This document shows positions 6,616 through 8,940 of a stretch of 8,940 nt of DNA, piece by piece. Numbering within the stretch: the first letter of the stretch is position 1; the number at the start of each line of letters is the position of its first letter. The stretch is from Lachnospiraceae bacterium UBA3287. GTDB taxonomy: Bacteria > Bacillota > Clostridia > Lachnospirales > Lachnospiraceae. The stretch covers positions 1-8,940 of the forward strand of contig DETN01000202.1 of the NCBI GenBank assembly GCA_002362155.1, in the 5' to 3' direction. The position numbers were made by a program, and so were the translations under genes. The notes beneath the pieces are model-generated. The model was not told where the DNA came from. It made no database searches and was given only the letters and a program-made list of their open reading frames with translations.

Positions 6616-7524
6616 TCAACTGTTTCTGTTTACAAGGCTCAGGATCAGCTGCCGGAGGAAATCATTCCCGGCAGAGAGGCCGTCGAACAATGTCAGAGCC
6701 TCTTCTGTCAGGGCCCTGACGTCCGCGGCCGCCTTCTCCAGCCCGTACATGGTCACCCAGGTGACCTTTCCGTCCTTTTCATCGGACCCTACCTGCTTGC
6801 CAAGGACGGCGCTGTCCCCCGTCACGTCCAGGATATCGTCCTGGATCTGGAAGGCGACGCCGGTATTTTCCGCGATCTTATCAAGGCTCTTTATATCCTC
6901 TTCGGGCGCTCCCGCCAGGATGGCCCCGATGGCAAAGCCGGAATCGATCAGGGCACTGGTCTTATTCCTGTGAATAAAGAGCAGGGTCTCCCGGTCCGTT
7001 CTTTCCGGATGCTTTTCGGCCGTCAGGTCGGCGCACTGGCCGCCCACCATGCCGTATATGCCGGCGTTGCGTGAAAGGACCTTCAGGGCTCTTATAACGG
7101 CCTTGGTTTCTTCGGGGGTCCGGGCTCTGTCAAAGGCCAGGGCCGCTGTTTCGTAGGCCAGGTTCAGGAGGCCGTCTCCCGCCAGGACCGCCATGCCCTC
7201 CCCGAATCTTGCGTGGGTGGTCAGCATGCCCCTGCGGTAGAGGTCGTTGTCCATGGCCGGCAGGTCGTCGTGGACCAGGGAATAGGTATGGATCATTTCC
7301 AGAGCGGCCATAAAGGGGGCCGCCAGCTCCACTCTGCCTCCGTACATGCGGCATGTTTCCAGAATGAACATGGGCCGCAGACGCTTTCCGCCCGCCAGAA
7401 CGCTGTAATTCATGGCCTCGATGACCCTCTCCATGTAGGGGAAGTCCTCCCTGCGGGGCAGAAACTCACTGATAATGCTTTCACATTCGGCCGTTCTTGC
7501 GGCCGTTTCTTCCTTAAAACTCAT
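6616..7524 (-). CDS. ispA: Farnesyl diphosphate synthase type polyprenyl synthetase
   Basis: This trans-prenyltransferase condenses IPP with DMAPP/GPP to give short-chain prenyl diphosphates for undecaprenyl and quinone-type lipids. Motifs, counted from ATG 7524: GGKRLRP near 48-54, first aspartate-rich motif HDDLPAMDND near 90 with the two-residue insertion typical of bacterial FPP synthases, and second motif QIQDDILDVTGD near 227. The short chain length is inferred from the first motif. I chose ATG 7524 (MSFKEE, 302 residues), which has GGGGG 5 bases upstream. ATG 7536 (306 residues) is possible, but its nearest GAGG touches the codon. The gene overlaps the end of xseB by 11 bases, or by 23 with the earlier start, so translation is probably coupled. 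The next gene is tlyA, without the usual dxs between. Confidence 0.95.
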   Translation of the reverse strand: MSFKEETAARTAECESIISEFLPRREDFPYMERVIEAMNYSVLAGGKRLRPMFILETCRMYGGRVELAAPFMAALEMIHTYSLVHDDLPAMDNDLYRRGMLTTHARFGEGMAVLAGDGLLNLAYETAALAFDRARTPEETKAVIRALKVLSRNAGIYGMVGGQCADLTAEKHPERTDRETLLFIHRNKTSALIDSGFAIGAILAGAPEEDIKSLDKIAENTGVAFQIQDDILDVTGDSAVLGKQVGSDEKDGKVTWVTMYGLEKAAADVRALTEEALTLFDGLSAGNDFLRQLILSLVNRNS

Positions 7525-7756
7525 CCAGACCCCCATCCTCGTTCAGCTGCATGACCTTGTGCTCGACCTGTTCGATCTTTTCACTGCAGTATCGGACCAG
7601 CTTCATGCCCTCTTCGTAGCAGGTAAAAGACTGCTCCAGAGTAACGTCCTCCGCCTCCATCTTCTCCAGGATCTCCTGGAGCTTTGCAAAGGATTCCTCT
7701 ATGGACATCTGCTTTTCTTCGGGGACCTGTTCGTCCGTTTTCTTTTTTCTGGGCAT
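7514..7756 (-). CDS. xseB: Exodeoxyribonuclease VII small subunit
   Basis: The 80-residue length matches XseB. The core FAKLQEILEKMEAEDVTLEQ, followed by a helix containing YEEGMKLV and ending near HKV, is the two-helix family signature. Several XseB copies bind each XseA to make exonuclease VII, which degrades single-stranded DNA from both ends into oligonucleotides. The N-terminus is lysine-rich (MPRKKKTDEQ). Its ATG shares one base with the xseA stop (TGATG), and AAGGAG lies about 8 bases upstream, inside xseA. This points to coupled translation, suited to the excess of small subunit the complex needs. Its end overlaps the start of ispA. Confidence 0.95.
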   Translation of the reverse strand: MPRKKKTDEQVPEEKQMSIEESFAKLQEILEKMEAEDVTLEQSFTCYEEGMKLVRYCSEKIEQVEHKVMQLNEDGGLDEF

Positions 7757-8940
7757 CAGTCTGTCTCCTTCTCTTCTCCGGGCTGATCTGTAAATACCTG
7801 CGTGATCCGTGTCTCCAGGGCGCCGTCCCGCAGTCTGATCCTCAAAAGCTCATTCTCCTGCCTGCCGGATACGCCGGTCACAGGCTTTCCTTCCATATCC
7901 GTCACATAGCCGTAGCCGCCGGTAAGGCGCTTTAAGGGCGAAAGGCTCTCCAGCCTGGCGGCGGAAAGCTCCAGTTTGTGGCGGCTTTCTGCCATCCTTC
8001 TGTCCATCAGGCTCCTTAAGCGCTCCGACATGCCCTGCAGAGAGAGCCTCTGCTGGCGGATCCTTGACGCCGGGGACAGATAGATCAGTTGCCTGCGGCA
8101 GCTTTCGGTCCTCTCCCGGCAGATGTCCAGGCGCCTCTGCATGGTCTGATTGAATGCATTGTAATAAGTGTTCAGGTCCGCCCGGAACTGACCATAGTCA
8201 AAAACAGCCAGCTCCGCTCCCGCAGAGGGAGTCGGTGCCCGCAGGTCGGCCACATAATCGGTTATAACTGTATCTGTTTCATGGCCCACGGCAGAAATGA
8301 TGGGTGTCGTGCACTCAAAAACGGCCTGGGCAACGATTTCTTCATTGAAGGCCCAAAGATCCTCCAGGGAACCTCCCCCTCTGCCGATGATTATGGTATC
8401 CACCCCGGCCCTGTCCAGGGCCTGTATGCCCTTTACAATGCTCTCCGGAGCCTGGTCCCCCTGCACGATTGCCGGGTAAAGAATGATTTTCAGATATGGA
8501 TTGCGCCTGAGCGCAATGGTGATGATGTCCCGTACGGCCGCTCCCGTGGGCGCCGTCACGACGCCCAGAGTCCGGGCGTACCTGGGTATGGGCTGTTTGT
8601 AGATCTCATCAAACATGCCCTCTTCTTCCAGCTTCTTTTTGAGAAGCTCGTATTTCTCATTGAGGAGACCCACGCCGTCCTGGATGATCCGGTCCACGTA
8701 GAGCTGATAGCTGCCGGTGCGGGCATAAACGTCCACATTTCCGGAACAGACCACCTGGTCTCCTTCCTTCATAGAAAAAGAAAGGCCTCTGCGACGGCCT
8801 GCGAACATAACACAGGACAGCGTCCCCGAGGCATCCTTCAATGTAAAATAAATATGACCCGATGAATGGTATTTGCAGTTGCTGACCTCGCCTCTTACCA
8901 GGACGGACTGGAGAAGATAGTCCTCCGTGAACATCCTTTT
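7756..8940 (-). CDS. xseA: Exodeoxyribonuclease VII large subunit, 5' end cut by window edge
   Basis: This is the catalytic subunit of exonuclease VII. Residues are counted from the Met at 8934. The N-terminal OB-fold nucleic-acid-binding domain is visible (VRGEVSNCKYHSSGHIYFTL, about 13-32). The nuclease domain follows, with GRGGGSLEDLWAFNEE (184-199), GHETD (217-221) and APTPSAGAE (233-241). A charged helical region (about 255-350), consistent with the coiled coil that holds XseB, and a short beta-rich tail (LKRLTGGYGYV onward) complete it. The frame stays open through 8940, where two more codons read Lys-Arg. Homologues have an IKRMF-like sequence here, so the Met at 8934 is probably internal. 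About 10-20 N-terminal residues are likely missing. The gene ends in TGA overlapping the xseB ATG. Confidence 0.95.
   Translation of the reverse strand, partial: KRMFTEDYLLQSVLVRGEVSNCKYHSSGHIYFTLKDASGTLSCVMFAGRRRGLSFSMKEGDQVVCSGNVDVYARTGSYQLYVDRIIQDGVGLLNEKYELLKKKLEEEGMFDEIYKQPIPRYARTLGVVTAPTGAAVRDIITIALRRNPYLKIILYPAIVQGDQAPESIVKGIQALDRAGVDTIIIGRGGGSLEDLWAFNEEIVAQAVFECTTPIISAVGHETDTVITDYVADLRAPTPSAGAELAVFDYGQFRADLNTYYNAFNQTMQRRLDICRERTESCRRQLIYLSPASRIRQQRLSLQGMSERLRSLMDRRMAESRHKLELSAARLESLSPLKRLTGGYGYVTDMEGKPVTGVSGRQENELLRIRLRDGALETRITQVFTDQPGEEKETD

Noticed and set aside
1..8940. A novel defence, mobile or toxin-antitoxin system
   Set aside because: Eight of the nine genes are recognisable housekeeping genes and the ninth belongs to a widespread family. 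No repeats, integrase, transposase or foreign base composition were seen.

Overview
All recognisable genes in this window lie on the minus strand, and they form one tightly packed housekeeping cluster. In transcription order (high to low coordinate) they are xseA (5' end cut by the window edge), xseB, ispA, tlyA, nadK, argR, recN, a DUF1836 regulator-like gene and pcrA (3' end cut by the window edge). Junctions are 1- to 11-base overlaps or gaps of 15-32 bases. The one exception is a 105-base gap between nadK and argR. No RNA gene, mobile element, CRISPR array or clear terminator was found.

The core order xseA-xseB-ispA-(dxs)-tlyA-nadK-argR-recN is the conserved arrangement of Firmicutes, especially Clostridia. 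GC content looks to be in the high fifties, with many CTG, GCC and ATC codons and good AGGAGG-type ribosome binding sites. A high-GC member of the Clostridia, for example of the Lachnospiraceae, is a reasonable guess, but the genus cannot be named from this window. Two departures from the textbook order stand out. The isoprenoid gene dxs, usually between ispA and tlyA, is absent. The sporulation pair spoIVB-spo0A, usually after recN, is replaced by a DUF1836 gene and pcrA.

Region by region: 7756-8940 and 7514-7756 encode the two subunits of exonuclease VII. 6616-7524 encodes a short-chain (farnesyl-type) prenyl diphosphate synthase. 5742-6599 encodes a TlyA-type rRNA 2'-O-methyltransferase. 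4878-5726 encodes NAD kinase, starting at TTG. 4773-4877 is an AT-richer leader holding an ARG-box-like sequence, a weak -10-like hexamer and a hairpin, so argR and the genes after it may have their own arginine-responsive promoter. 4323-4772 encodes ArgR, 2598-4304 RecN, 1876-2565 a MerR-like DUF1836 protein and 1-1856 the PcrA/UvrD helicase.

Functionally the cluster mixes DNA repair (exonuclease VII, RecN, PcrA) with cofactor, isoprenoid and ribosome maintenance and one arginine regulator. I saw no evidence of a novel defence system or other undescribed multi-gene system. The points worth a second look are the argR leader, the changed gene order and the DUF1836 protein beside two repair genes.
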